From assembly GCA_024681295.1 (NCBI GenBank), contig JAILBC010000008.1, positions 1 through 57,167 on the forward strand: a DNA stretch of 57,167 bases, given 5' to 3'. The position numbers and the translations under genes are program-made. Numbering within the stretch: the first letter of the stretch is position 1; every line of letters begins with the position of its first letter. Of the stretch, positions 32,581-40,627 are shown piece by piece. The notes beneath the pieces were generated by a model that ran no database searches, was not told the origin of the DNA, and saw nothing but the letters and a program-made list of their open reading frames with translations. The stretch comes from Bacteroidales bacterium (GTDB lineage: Bacteria; Bacteroidota; Bacteroidia; Bacteroidales; F082).

Positions 32581-32876
32581 TGTTGGAAATGGTAGTTGAA
32601 AATAAAGAGACCGGCAAGGTGGAGGTATTCCATTATCACTCGAAGTGGGAGATTGTCTTCTGGTATGTTATCGCAGCGCTTTATTTAGTCTGCGTCGTAT
32701 CTTGTGTGATCGTAAGGGATTACTTCCTTGGATTCCTCAATTTGGGTCTTTCCTACATGTCTTATTCAAAGACAAAGGATTTGAGGAAGGAAAACATGAT
32801 GATGGACTTCTTTATGGATGCCGCAAGAGACGCTGAATCAGAAGACGAAACAGAGACGGAAAGGAGCGACGAATGA
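32580..32876 (+). CDS. Small membrane protein (98 aa)
   Basis: The SD AAAGGAGG at 32566-32573 sits correctly for ATG 32580, so this start is preferred to the in-frame ATG at 32550. One or two TM helices lie at about residues 23-62, with a very acidic C-terminus (SEDETETERSDE). Overlaps the DUF4406 start by ATGA. Function unknown. Confidence 0.7.
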   Translation: MLEMVVENKETGKVEVFHYHSKWEIVFWYVIAALYLVCVVSCVIVRDYFLGFLNLGLSYMSYSKTKDLRKENMMMDFFMDAARDAESEDETETERSDE

Positions 32877-33169
32877 AATGTTATATCAGTTTGCCCATTA
32901 CTGGCTATGACTTGAACGAGCGTCGGGAAACGGCGGCCAAAATAGAGGAAAGACTTCACAATCTCAGTTTCGAGACCGTGAATCCGCTGAGCAAAGGACT
33001 TCCCGATAACGCCCCGTATGAAGAACACTTGAAGCTTGACCTGAGACTTCTTCTTGATTGCGACCACATCTACCTGGCAAAAGGCTGGGAAAAATCCAAC
33101 GGATGCCGCCTTGAATCAGAAGTGGCCGAGAAATGCGGCCTTCTTATGATACTGAACGATTTTGATTGA
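32873..33169 (+). CDS. DUF4406 protein, deoxyribosyltransferase-like (98 aa)
   Basis: CYISLPITGYDLNER at the start, then a LRLLLDCDHIYLAKGWEKS block and GCRLESEVAEKCG, which are the diagnostic motifs of DUF4406, a short relative of nucleoside 2-deoxyribosyltransferases. The Asp and Glu that would be catalytic are present. Phage role possibly in nucleotide metabolism. Confidence 0.8.
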   Translation: MKCYISLPITGYDLNERRETAAKIEERLHNLSFETVNPLSKGLPDNAPYEEHLKLDLRLLLDCDHIYLAKGWEKSNGCRLESEVAEKCGLLMILNDFD

Positions 33170-33217
33170 ACAACGTAACGTTTTCACCGACAATCTGTTA
33201 CGAACCGATTACCAAAT

Positions 33218-33237
33218 AAGCACTCTTCACCGTGCTT
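33218..33237 (+). terminator. Weak hairpin between DUF4406 and the second methyltransferase
   Basis: AAGCAC (33218-33223) pairs with GTGCTT (33232-33237) across an 8-base loop; AAATTT follows rather than a T run. A weak terminator or attenuator at best, close to the start codon at 33249. Confidence 0.3.
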
Positions 33238-33248
33238 AAATTTCCAAT

Positions 33249-34235
33249 ATGAACAACTTCAACCAAATAGACGTGACTCATTGCATGGACTGTCTCGAAG
33301 GACTTAGGCAGATGCCGTCGGACTTCGTGGACTGCTGTGTAACATCGCCCCCTTACTTTGGCTTGCGTGACTATGGTGTTGACGGCCAGATTGGTCTTGA
33401 GGAGTCGCCGTCGGAATACATCAACAGGCTCGCAGAGGTGTTCATGGAGGTATTCAGGGTGTTGAAGCCTACTGGCACCTTATGGCTGGTCATCGGTGAC
33501 AGTTACGCCGGTTCAATGAAAGGCGCCGCCATCAATCCGGAAGATGCCAAGAGATACAAACAAGGCACCAACAAGGGTACGTTGTTCAAAAACACATCCT
33601 ACAAATACAGGTACGACAAAATCGAAAACTGCAAAAACAAGGACCTGATCGGCATTCCGTGGATGCTGGCCTTTGCCCTTCGTGAGAAAGGCTGGTATCT
33701 GCGCCAGGACATTATTTGGGAAAAGCTAAACCCGATGCCGGAAAGCGTCAAAGACCGCTGCACCAAATCACATGAGTATATCTTCCTCATGAGCAAAAGT
33801 CCAAGATACTATTTCGACAACAAGGCAATCTCAGAGCCGTCCGTTTACCCCCCCCCGTTAAATAAATTCAACACTACAAAAGCACCAAGATACGGAGGAA
33901 GGAAATACACGATGGACGGCGAGACTTTCAACAGGACCAAAAGCGGGAACGCATACAACTATACCGGCACGAGGAACAAGCGCGACGTGTGGCGCGTATC
34001 AGTGAGCAGAGAGCGCAACAACCACTTCGCTACTTTTCCGGAACAGCTTGTCACGCCGTGCATCCTCGCCGGTTGCCCAAAGGACGGCATCGTACTGGAT
34101 CCGTTCATGGGTAGCGGGACCACCGCAATGGTCGCGATAAAGTACCAGCGACATTATGTCGGCTTTGAACTCAATCCGAAATACATAGAAATCATCAAGA
34201 AAAAGACTCAAGTAACCCCATATCTTTTTGTATGA
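33249..34235 (+). CDS. DNA amino-methyltransferase with internal C9 tract (beta-class)
   Basis: 328 residues. Motif IV is TSPPYFGLRDYG (about residues 34-45); motif I is VLDPFMGSGTT (about 281-291); the ending VGFELN fits. SPPY occurs in both N4-cytosine and N6-adenine enzymes, so the target base is open. A run of nine C at 33848-33856 encodes YPPPL (about 200-204). Slippage there would remove motif I. Its stop overlaps the next methyltransferase start by ATGA. Confidence 0.85.
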   Translation: MNNFNQIDVTHCMDCLEGLRQMPSDFVDCCVTSPPYFGLRDYGVDGQIGLEESPSEYINRLAEVFMEVFRVLKPTGTLWLVIGDSYAGSMKGAAINPEDAKRYKQGTNKGTLFKNTSYKYRYDKIENCKNKDLIGIPWMLAFALREKGWYLRQDIIWEKLNPMPESVKDRCTKSHEYIFLMSKSPRYYFDNKAISEPSVYPPPLNKFNTTKAPRYGGRKYTMDGETFNRTKSGNAYNYTGTRNKRDVWRVSVSRERNNHFATFPEQLVTPCILAGCPKDGIVLDPFMGSGTTAMVAIKYQRHYVGFELNPKYIEIIKKKTQVTPYLFV

Positions 34236-34895
34236 GAAGCGAAGTTTACAATATTGACTGCATGGAATTCATGAAGGATTTGCCGGACAAATATTTCTCG
34301 ATAGGAATTGCCGATCCACCATACGGCCTCGACAAGAAATCGACACAAGGCTCGGGTAAGTTGAAGAACAGGACCTTGAACAAACACGACATGACCTGGG
34401 ATGTTAGACCCGGCCAGGAATTCTTCGACGAGTTGCGCCGTGTATGCCAACACGTCATCATCTGGGGAGGAAACTACTTCAATCTTGGCCCGTGCCGCTG
34501 TTTCGTCTGCTGGGATAAACAGCAAGTATGGCCGAACTTCTCGCAATGCGAGTTTGCCTGGACTGACTTCGACATGCCGGCGAAACACGTTACGATCTCG
34601 AATCGCGGAGGTCTTATCGACTCCGTAAACTGGCATCCCACAAGTAAACCCGTGGAACTATACAGATATCTGTTGAAGGTCTTTGGTGCCGGCGACCGGG
34701 GGGGGGATATTTGACCCGATGATGGGTAGCGGATCGTCTCGTATCGCTGCTTATCAAATGAACTATGACTTTGTAGGATGCGAATTTAATCCGGAATACT
34801 TTTCAAAGGCTGAGGAGCGCTTCAGACGCGAATGCCTCGGAGAAACCACACTCAGCAATGGAACAACGGTAACACAGACAAAACTATTTGAATAA
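34232..34895 (+). pseudogene. DNA adenine methyltransferase frameshifted at a G9 tract
   Basis: The frame from 34232 has motif IV DPPYGLDKK (about residues 28-36) and HPTSKP, then stops at 34712-34714 just after nine G (34698-34706). The frame from 34683 continues as IFDPMMGSGSSRIAAY (motif I) to TAA at 34895. With eight G the two parts join as GDRGGIFDPMMGSGSS, a complete beta-class N6-adenine enzyme of about 220 residues. So the gene is off in this sequence: phase variation, decay or a read error. Confidence 0.75.
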
Positions 34896-35797
34896 TGAAA
34901 ATCGGACTCATAGATGTTGACAGCCACAACTTTCCAAACCTCGCACTGATGAAGATCGCGGGCTATCACAATACAAAAGGTGACAGCGTGGATTGGGCAT
35001 GGTCCTTCCTGCACTACGACAGAATCTATATGTCGAAAGTTTTTACATTCACAACAGACGATAACTGCCCTTATCTCGCGAACGAAATAATCAAAGGAGG
35101 CACTGGTTATGACATAAAGTCAACATTGCCTATTGAGATTGATAATTCACAGCCAGACTATTCCATCTATCCTGAATGTGATTTTAGTCTGCAATTCTAC
35201 TCTCGGGGCTGCATACGAAACTGTCCGTTCTGCCTCGTACATGACAAAGAAGGGGATATTCACACTGTTGAACCGATGGATCTGAATCCAAAAGGAAAAT
35301 GGATTGAAGTGCTCGATAACAACTTCTTTGCTAACCCTAATTGGCGTGAAGCTGTAAAACACTTGAAGAAATGCAATCAACCCGTCAAATTCCATGGAGT
35401 CGATGTGCGCATTATAGACGAAGAGCAAGCCCGTGCCTTGAACAACCTGCGACTTAAGAATGGTGTTCATATAGCCTGGGACCTGCCTCATATAGACCTC
35501 ACGGAACAACTGAAAGCAATGACAAAACACATCAAGGCCTATAAGATTGTGTGCTATGTGCTTGTTGGGTTCAACTCAACAATGGATCAAGACCTGTTTC
35601 GTCTGCGCACTCTGAAAGAGTTGGGTATAACCCCATTTGTTCAGCCATACCGCGACTACGAGAATAAACGCATCCCTTCGCAATATGAGAAAGATATAGC
35701 ACGATGGGCAAACAGAGCATGGCTGTTCAAATCTATGGATTTCTTCGACTTCGAGCCGCGCAAAGGATTCAAATGCAAATTATATCATAAAGAATGA
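34895..35797 (+). CDS. Radical SAM protein, phage type (300 aa)
   Basis: CIRNCPFC (about residues 109-116) is the CX3CX2C motif for the 4Fe-4S cluster. The N-terminal 90 residues (GLIDVDSHNFPNLALMK) look like a B12-binding-like or Rossmann-type cap. The barrel contains VLDNNFFAN and FHGVDVRI. Similar proteins occur in Bacteroidetes phages; the substrate is not known. The start shares one base with the previous stop. It lies beside three DNA methyltransferases, so a nucleic-acid modification role is worth considering. Confidence 0.75.
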   Translation: MKIGLIDVDSHNFPNLALMKIAGYHNTKGDSVDWAWSFLHYDRIYMSKVFTFTTDDNCPYLANEIIKGGTGYDIKSTLPIEIDNSQPDYSIYPECDFSLQFYSRGCIRNCPFCLVHDKEGDIHTVEPMDLNPKGKWIEVLDNNFFANPNWREAVKHLKKCNQPVKFHGVDVRIIDEEQARALNNLRLKNGVHIAWDLPHIDLTEQLKAMTKHIKAYKIVCYVLVGFNSTMDQDLFRLRTLKELGITPFVQPYRDYENKRIPSQYEKDIARWANRAWLFKSMDFFDFEPRKGFKCKLYHKE

Positions 35798-35982
35798 CAT
35801 CCAAAATCACCCATGCAAAAGACTGCAAATGCGTCGTATGTGGCAAGCAAGCCGAAGTGTTCTGGCCTTGTTTCGACCCTGACATCCCATCAAATCCCTA
35901 CTGCCGCAAATGCTTGGAAAAAGAACAAATGAAACTACTCATAGAGCTTCATAAAATCGACGAAAAATACAAAAACAGTTAA
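35794..35982 (+). CDS. Zinc-ribbon-like small protein (62 aa)
   Basis: CKCVVCG and CRKC (about residues 10-16 and 36-39) make a four-Cys zinc-ribbon pattern; the C-terminus is helical and basic. ATGA overlap with the radical SAM gene. Function unknown. Confidence 0.7.
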   Translation: MTSKITHAKDCKCVVCGKQAEVFWPCFDPDIPSNPYCRKCLEKEQMKLLIELHKIDEKYKNS

Positions 35983-35994
35983 AAAACAAACGAT

Positions 35995-36345
35995 ATGAAA
36001 GAATGTGAGATTTGCCATAGAACCCTACTCGAAGAGGACTTCTCAAAATCCTACAAAAAAAGATGCAAACGCTGTGTTGCAGAAATGACCAAAATGAAAC
36101 GTGGCGAAGTAATCCAACATATTGACCCAATATCAATCGAGGATCCTATATCTTTTCCGGACAACAACAGCAAAGCCTACTGGCGCACACTTCGCCATGA
36201 GTATGCCGGCAGGTTGTTGGTTGGGATTCTTGCTTCTGCGAGATTCACCAATCTCTCAAGTCCAAAAGGGAAAGAAGATTATGCAAAGATGGCTGTTTCA
36301 TACGCCGACGCGCTCATTGAAGAAATGAAAAAGAAGGAGGAATGA
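35995..36345 (+). CDS. Zinc-finger plus helical domain protein (116 aa)
   Basis: The N-terminal CEICHRTLLEEDFSKS ... RCKRC pattern is a small zinc-ribbon like that of HNH-associated phage proteins. The C-terminal ~60 residues are helical (ADALIEEMKKKEE). No nuclease His is seen. Coupled to the next gene by overlap at 36342. Function unknown. Confidence 0.65.
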   Translation: MKECEICHRTLLEEDFSKSYKKRCKRCVAEMTKMKRGEVIQHIDPISIEDPISFPDNNSKAYWRTLRHEYAGRLLVGILASARFTNLSSPKGKEDYAKMAVSYADALIEEMKKKEE

Positions 36346-36836
36346 TGAAAACATACGTAATTACCTTGTCTCGCCAATTCCTGTCAAAACACAGCAAGGC
36401 GGGACAGCCAACCGACTTTGCTGAATTGTTTGAGAAAGGCCAGCGTTTGAAGCCATCCGAACTTGAAGAATTCATACACAAAATACACACCATCAGGACC
36501 AACTTCGCCCTTTGGAAGAAGCGTATCGACGAGGTTGCCAAAGGCGAGGCTATCCTATCCATCAGGCAATGGAGCGGCAAGCCGTACCATTCAAAACAGG
36601 TCTTGCTCGCCAACCTGACCGCAGAGAACGGCGTCGGCATACAAAAACTGACATTCCAACCGGACAGAGACGGAGCCTTCAACTTCAAATACTTCGACAT
36701 CGACGGCCACTATGCAGACATCAAAGACGTAGCACGTCACGACGGGCTTTCCTTTGAGGAATGGAGGGAGTGGTTCAAAGACTGTGATTTATCTCAGCCG
36801 CTTGCCGTCATTCACTTTACCAAATTCCGCTATTGA
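36342..36836 (+). CDS. ASCH-like domain protein (164 aa)
   Basis: The sequence IHTIRTNFALWKKR ... GEAILSIRQWSGKPYRSKQ-like (here YHSKQ) and the end LAVIHFTKFRY fit a family common on Bacteroidetes mobile elements, related to ASCH domains that bind RNA or modified nucleosides. ATG at 36342 or 36345. Function unproven. Confidence 0.6.
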   Translation: MMKTYVITLSRQFLSKHSKAGQPTDFAELFEKGQRLKPSELEEFIHKIHTIRTNFALWKKRIDEVAKGEAILSIRQWSGKPYHSKQVLLANLTAENGVGIQKLTFQPDRDGAFNFKYFDIDGHYADIKDVARHDGLSFEEWREWFKDCDLSQPLAVIHFTKFRY

Positions 36837-36837
36837 C

Positions 36838-37188
36838 ATGGAAGAATGGGCCGACGTCAGGAACCACCCGGACTACCAGGTTTCGACCATGGGTAACGTC
36901 ATGGACAAGACTACCGGAGTATTGTTGAACCAATATATCGAAAAAGACGGATATGTGCATGTTTGGCTGAGGTTGGGTAGAGGGCACAAGTCGTATCGTG
37001 TGCATCGTCTCGTCGCTGAGGTGTTCCTTGAAAACCCAGGACACAAGAGCTGTGTTGACCATATCAACACCGTCAAACACGACAACCGCCTTGTCAACCT
37101 CAGATGGGCGACACCGAAGGAAAACAGCAACAATCCGGAAACATTGAAGAAATTCAGAATCATAAACAATAAAAAAAGCCATGAATGA
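36838..37188 (+). CDS. NUMOD4/HNH homing-type endonuclease (116 aa)
   Basis: Start 36838 (MEEWADVRN). NUMOD4 occupies residues about 3-45 (W-VRNHPDYQVSTMGNV); HNH motifs follow: VHRLVAEVFL, then CVDHINTVKHDNRLVNLRWAT with the DH-N-N core, at about residues 60-95. Free-standing phage homing endonuclease, inserted between the ASCH-like gene and the C5 methyltransferase. Its stop overlaps the methyltransferase start. Confidence 0.85.
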   Translation: MEEWADVRNHPDYQVSTMGNVMDKTTGVLLNQYIEKDGYVHVWLRLGRGHKSYRVHRLVAEVFLENPGHKSCVDHINTVKHDNRLVNLRWATPKENSNNPETLKKFRIINNKKSHE

Positions 37189-38905
37189 AAGAAACGAAAA
37201 CATCGAGCTCCTGTACATAGACCTTTTTTGCGGCGCAGGAGGGACCAGTACAGGCGTTGAGAGAGCAATGGCCAACGGAAAGAAATGCGCAAAAGTGATT
37301 GCCTGTGTCAACCACGATCCGAACGCCATCGCCTCACATGCCGCAAACCACCCACACACTCTTCATTTCACAGAGGACATCAGGACGCTCGATCTCACAA
37401 AACTAATCGAGCATGTGACGGAAATGCGTAAAAAATTCCCAAGGGCTTTACTTGTCCTATGGGCCTCCTTGGAATGCACGAATTTCAGCAAGGCCAAAGG
37501 AGGGCAGCCGAGAGACGCCGACAGCCGCACGTTGGCTGAGCATTTGTTCCGTTATGTAGAAGCCGTTGACCCTGATTATATCTACATCGAAAACGTTGAG
37601 GAATTCATGTCATGGGGCGACATTGACGAGAACGGAAAGCCGATAAGCATGGATGAAGGGCGGTTGTACCTCCGTTGGGTGAGGAACATGTGCAAACACG
37701 GTTATGAGTTTTCGCATAGATTGTTGAACGCCGCAGACTACGGCGCGTACACTTCACGAACACGTTTCTTCGGAATCTTTGCCAAACGTGGATTGCCTAT
37801 CGTTTTTCCAGAGCCCACTCATTGTAAGGGTGGCAAAAAAGACATGTTCGGAGGTCTCAAACCATGGAAACCCGTTAGGGAAGTTCTCGACCTGCAGGAC
37901 AATGGTGAGAGCATATTCTCCAGGAAGAAGCCGCTGTCAGATCGAACCCTCGAGCGCATCTACGCAGGATTGATCAAGTTTGTCGCTGGTGGAAAGGATG
38001 CCTTTCTTGTCAAGTGGAACAGTTGGAGCAGAACAGGTAAATATGTGGCACCCGGCATTGACGATCCGTGCCCCGTGGTTTCCACCCAGAACAGACTTGG
38101 CGTGGCTAAGGTACAATTCCTCAGCAAGCAATTCAGCGGTGATCCAACCGGAAAGAACGTTAGTATCGACGAACCGAGTGGAGCCATCACATGCAAGGAT
38201 CATCACGCTCTTGTCGGTGCGGAGTTCCTTGACGTTCACTATGGCAACGGTTATTCTTCCGACATTGACCAACCTGCACCGACTCTTACCTGCAAAGACA
38301 GACTGTCTCTTGTAACATCGCAATTCATCGACGCTTATTACGGCAATGGTCACGAACATTCCGTTGAGTTGCCGGCTCCGGTGCTTCGGACCGTCGGACA
38401 CCTGGCGCTTGTAAGCAGTCAGTTCATGGATATGCAATACGGCAACGGCACACCGGCTGACATCAACGAGCCGTCGCCGACCGTTACTGCGGTGCCCAAG
38501 ATGAAACTCGTCACGCCACAATACCTGATGAATCCTCAATACGAATCACCAGGAGGCTCCATCGACAACCCTTGTTTTACCCTTATTGCCCGCATGGATA
38601 AAATGCCGCCGTATCTCGTCAGCACCGAACAAGGAGAAACGGCCATAGTGATCTACGAAGATGATTCCGAGTCATTGAAGAAAATCAAGGAATTCATGGC
38701 CTGCTATGGCATCATCGACATCAAGATGCGAATGTTAAGAATTCCGGAACTGAAACGCATCATGGGTTTTGGCGATGACTACACCTTAATTGGGACCCAG
38801 ACCGAGCAGAAAAAATATATCGGCAACGCGGTCGAGGTCAACATGAGCAGGGTATTGTGCGAGGCTTTGTGCGGAGAACTGCAGATGATGAAGAAAACCG
38901 CATAA
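37181..38905 (+). CDS. C5-cytosine DNA methyltransferase with repeat array (574 aa)
   Basis: Motif I is YIDLFCGAGGTSTGVER (about residues 12-28). Motif IV is ASLECTNFSKAKGG with the catalytic Cys in ECTNFS rather than the usual PCQ. The ENVEEF motif VI is near 142-147, and NAVEVNM (about 552-558) is motif X. Between motifs VIII and IX lie five ~33-residue repeats (about 311-480), three of them with F-D-YGNG-PAPT-LT-LV-SQ. That is where target recognition occurs in C5 enzymes. Phage orphan; restricts host recognition or alters gene control. Confidence 0.9.
   Translation: MNERNENIELLYIDLFCGAGGTSTGVERAMANGKKCAKVIACVNHDPNAIASHAANHPHTLHFTEDIRTLDLTKLIEHVTEMRKKFPRALLVLWASLECTNFSKAKGGQPRDADSRTLAEHLFRYVEAVDPDYIYIENVEEFMSWGDIDENGKPISMDEGRLYLRWVRNMCKHGYEFSHRLLNAADYGAYTSRTRFFGIFAKRGLPIVFPEPTHCKGGKKDMFGGLKPWKPVREVLDLQDNGESIFSRKKPLSDRTLERIYAGLIKFVAGGKDAFLVKWNSWSRTGKYVAPGIDDPCPVVSTQNRLGVAKVQFLSKQFSGDPTGKNVSIDEPSGAITCKDHHALVGAEFLDVHYGNGYSSDIDQPAPTLTCKDRLSLVTSQFIDAYYGNGHEHSVELPAPVLRTVGHLALVSSQFMDMQYGNGTPADINEPSPTVTAVPKMKLVTPQYLMNPQYESPGGSIDNPCFTLIARMDKMPPYLVSTEQGETAIVIYEDDSESLKKIKEFMACYGIIDIKMRMLRIPELKRIMGFGDDYTLIGTQTEQKKYIGNAVEVNMSRVLCEALCGELQMMKKTA
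38111..38620 (+). repeat. Five ~33-aa protein repeats in the C5 methyltransferase
   Basis: Units begin near residues 311, 348, 381, 414 and 447. Units 2-4 are each exactly 33 residues and share F-x-D-x-x-YGNG, then E/Q/L-P-A/S-P, then LV-x-x-Q. Units 1 and 5 are diverged. The repeats are not exact at DNA level, so this is an old duplication. Confidence 0.75.
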
Positions 38906-38947
38906 GAAAACAAACCAACCGACCCGACCTGCACTATTATAGGCAGA

Positions 38948-39019
38948 TGCGGGGTGGAGCAGTGGTAGCTTGGCGGGCCCATTACCCGAAGGTCGCTGGT
39001 TCGAGTCCAGCCCCCGCAA
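38948..39019 (+). tRNA. tRNA-Met (anticodon CAT), initiator-like
   Basis: TGCGGGG (38948-38954) pairs with CCCCGCA (39012-39018), with A73 at 39019. D-arm GAGC/GCTT, T-arm GCTGG-TTCGAGT-CCAGC. Anticodon stem GCGGG/CCCGA contains the three G-C pairs typical of initiators. The loop CCCATTA puts CAT at 38980-38982. Close overall to E. coli tRNA-fMet. Odd: C33 instead of U33, U37, and a T1-A72 pair instead of the initiator mismatch. No encoded CCA. Confidence 0.85.
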
Positions 39020-39048
39020 CAATATCTATTCATTTTGGAACTGTTTTT

Positions 39049-39086
39049 ACACACCCATCCGTGACGGCCCGGTGTGTTTTTTTTAT
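39049..39086 (+). terminator. Terminator downstream of tRNA-Met
   Basis: ACACACC (39049-39055) pairs with GGTGTGT (39071-39077) followed by eight or more T. The 15-base loop CATCCGTGACGGCCC matches the loop of the tRNA-Ser terminator at 13 of 15 positions. It also lies at the 3' end of the leftward recombinase gene. Confidence 0.8.
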
Positions 39087-40471
39087 TTTATGACGTTCAA
39101 GTCCTTGTCAACCTTGTATTCCTTCTGTCCGAAAGCGTAGCACATCAACTTGAACTTGTCCTTCAGTTCAAGCATCGTATATCTATCCACGGCATTGGAT
39201 CCAATCCTATGCAGCCCTGCGGCGTATCTGTTCACCTGGGCCTTGTTCATGATGTCAACATGGGTTTTCCTGCACAGCTTTGTGTTCCCAAGCTTGTATA
39301 GCGGGATATACTCGTTGTCGTTCTTTTCCTCGTTGAACACCGTACACTTCCTGTCGATGCCGCAGTGCTCCAGCAGCTTCCTGATCTTAGCGTTGTAGCC
39401 GGATTTCCCGGTCACATACTTCAAAATCGCAAACTTGAAATTTGTTCTCTTGATGATGTCAAGGGCAAAACGAACGATAGGCGTTTCAACTTCAGTGGTG
39501 TATATCTTCTTTGTCTTGTCTGGCAGGTAGTGGATGTAAGGAATGCCGTTTGGATCGACGCTGATGTTGGCCATCGACAACTTCTTGAAGTCGCCTACCC
39601 TGCATCCGAATGAGCACTGCAGAACGAAAGCGTCACGGGTCTCTGCCAGGGTGTCCGGCACATTGGCCTTGAAAACCTTCTTGAACTCGTCGTAATGCAG
39701 GAACACGGGATCGTCGTAACGTTCCCTCATGGTTATCTTCGACCGCTCCTTTCCCATCTTCCGGAAAGGGGACTTCTGTATTTCGTCGCAGTCCTCCAAG
39801 TGCCCGTAGAACGCCCTCAGCTGCTTCATCCTCGTCGCCACAGTGTTCTGGCCCCGTCTCTTTTTCGGAATCATCCTCTCCGGCTCGTCTTCATAGAGCC
39901 TCTTCCATTTATCGACGTACTTGTATTCGTCGAAAAGAAAGTTCCTGAACCCGATCAGGTCGTTGGCCGTCAAATCCTGCGGCCCGATGCCCAGCCTTCC
40001 GATGATGGTGAGGTGTCGCTGCATTTCCTTGTGCAGAAGGTTGTAGAACGAATTGCGCGAGGCACCCCATAAACCGGCGGCCATGCTGTCGTCGATATAT
40101 AGCTGCAACCTTTCCAGCAGCGTGCCGCTGGTCTTCACGGCGGCAATCTCCGGGTGCAATTCGTCATACACCAATTGCTCGAACAAATCACTCCTTGCCT
40201 CAATCCCCCTGTTTTTCATCACGTCGTAAGCCCGCATCATTGCGGCAATCTCATTTGAAACACCCTCCTGGAGTTTTATGAGATTTTGGGTCCGCTTTCT
40301 CAAGCCGGCGATATACGTCCCGTCCTTGTTAAGCTTTGACAGGTCGTCAAGGTCAGCGATGATGTCGCTCTTGTGGAACAACTGCACCTTTCTCCCGTCC
40401 GTAAGACGGAAGCGCAGTTTGATCGCCCCTTTTTCCTTGGTTGTCCTGCTGTGAATTTCTATCCTTTCCAT
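39083..40471 (-). CDS. Tyrosine recombinase / integrase (462 aa)
   Basis: Start set at 40471 (MERIEIHSRTTKEKG) as it follows a promoter; a longer in-frame start at 40522 would cover it. N-terminal arm-binding and SAM-like core-binding domains (about 1-225). Catalytic domain about 245-420: CSFGCRVGDFKKL (first Arg), KTKKIY (Lys), LCRKTH (second Arg), GLHRIGSNAVDRYT with the His and nucleophilic Tyr. This is the Bacteroidetes phage/transposon branch. It is the only leftward gene of the element and sits next to the att-like tRNA remnant, so it probably drives integration at that tRNA. Confidence 0.9.
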   Translation of the reverse strand: MERIEIHSRTTKEKGAIKLRFRLTDGRKVQLFHKSDIIADLDDLSKLNKDGTYIAGLRKRTQNLIKLQEGVSNEIAAMMRAYDVMKNRGIEARSDLFEQLVYDELHPEIAAVKTSGTLLERLQLYIDDSMAAGLWGASRNSFYNLLHKEMQRHLTIIGRLGIGPQDLTANDLIGFRNFLFDEYKYVDKWKRLYEDEPERMIPKKRRGQNTVATRMKQLRAFYGHLEDCDEIQKSPFRKMGKERSKITMRERYDDPVFLHYDEFKKVFKANVPDTLAETRDAFVLQCSFGCRVGDFKKLSMANISVDPNGIPYIHYLPDKTKKIYTTEVETPIVRFALDIIKRTNFKFAILKYVTGKSGYNAKIRKLLEHCGIDRKCTVFNEEKNDNEYIPLYKLGNTKLCRKTHVDIMNKAQVNRYAAGLHRIGSNAVDRYTMLELKDKFKLMCYAFGQKEYKVDKDLNVIK

Positions 40472-40480
40472 AACAAAAAA

Positions 40481-40534
40481 TTGGTTGTGCAAAGGTATGA
40501 AATTTGCACAACCAACTTGCAATATTGCACAACC
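40481..40534 (-). promoter_or_regulatory. Integrase promoter with perfect inverted repeat and third half-site
   Basis: On the minus strand TACCTTTG (plus CAAAGGTA, 40490-40497) matches TAnnTTTG. It overlaps a perfect 13-bp inverted repeat: TTGGTTGTGCAAA (40481-40493) and TTTGCACAACCAA (40503-40515). A third TTGCACAACC half-site is at 40525-40534. Likely a repressor operator or a set of recombinase arm sites. Confidence 0.7.
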
Positions 40535-40627
40535 GAATTAAGACACTTTGCAATCGCTATTTTTGTAAACGATTGATTTTTATGGTAATTATAAGTATTT
40601 CGGTAGTATGCAGTTTTAAATCGAAAA

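Noticed and set aside
38857-39093. 78-codon frame across tRNA-Met
   Set aside because: Overlaps the tRNA and terminator; not a plausible protein.
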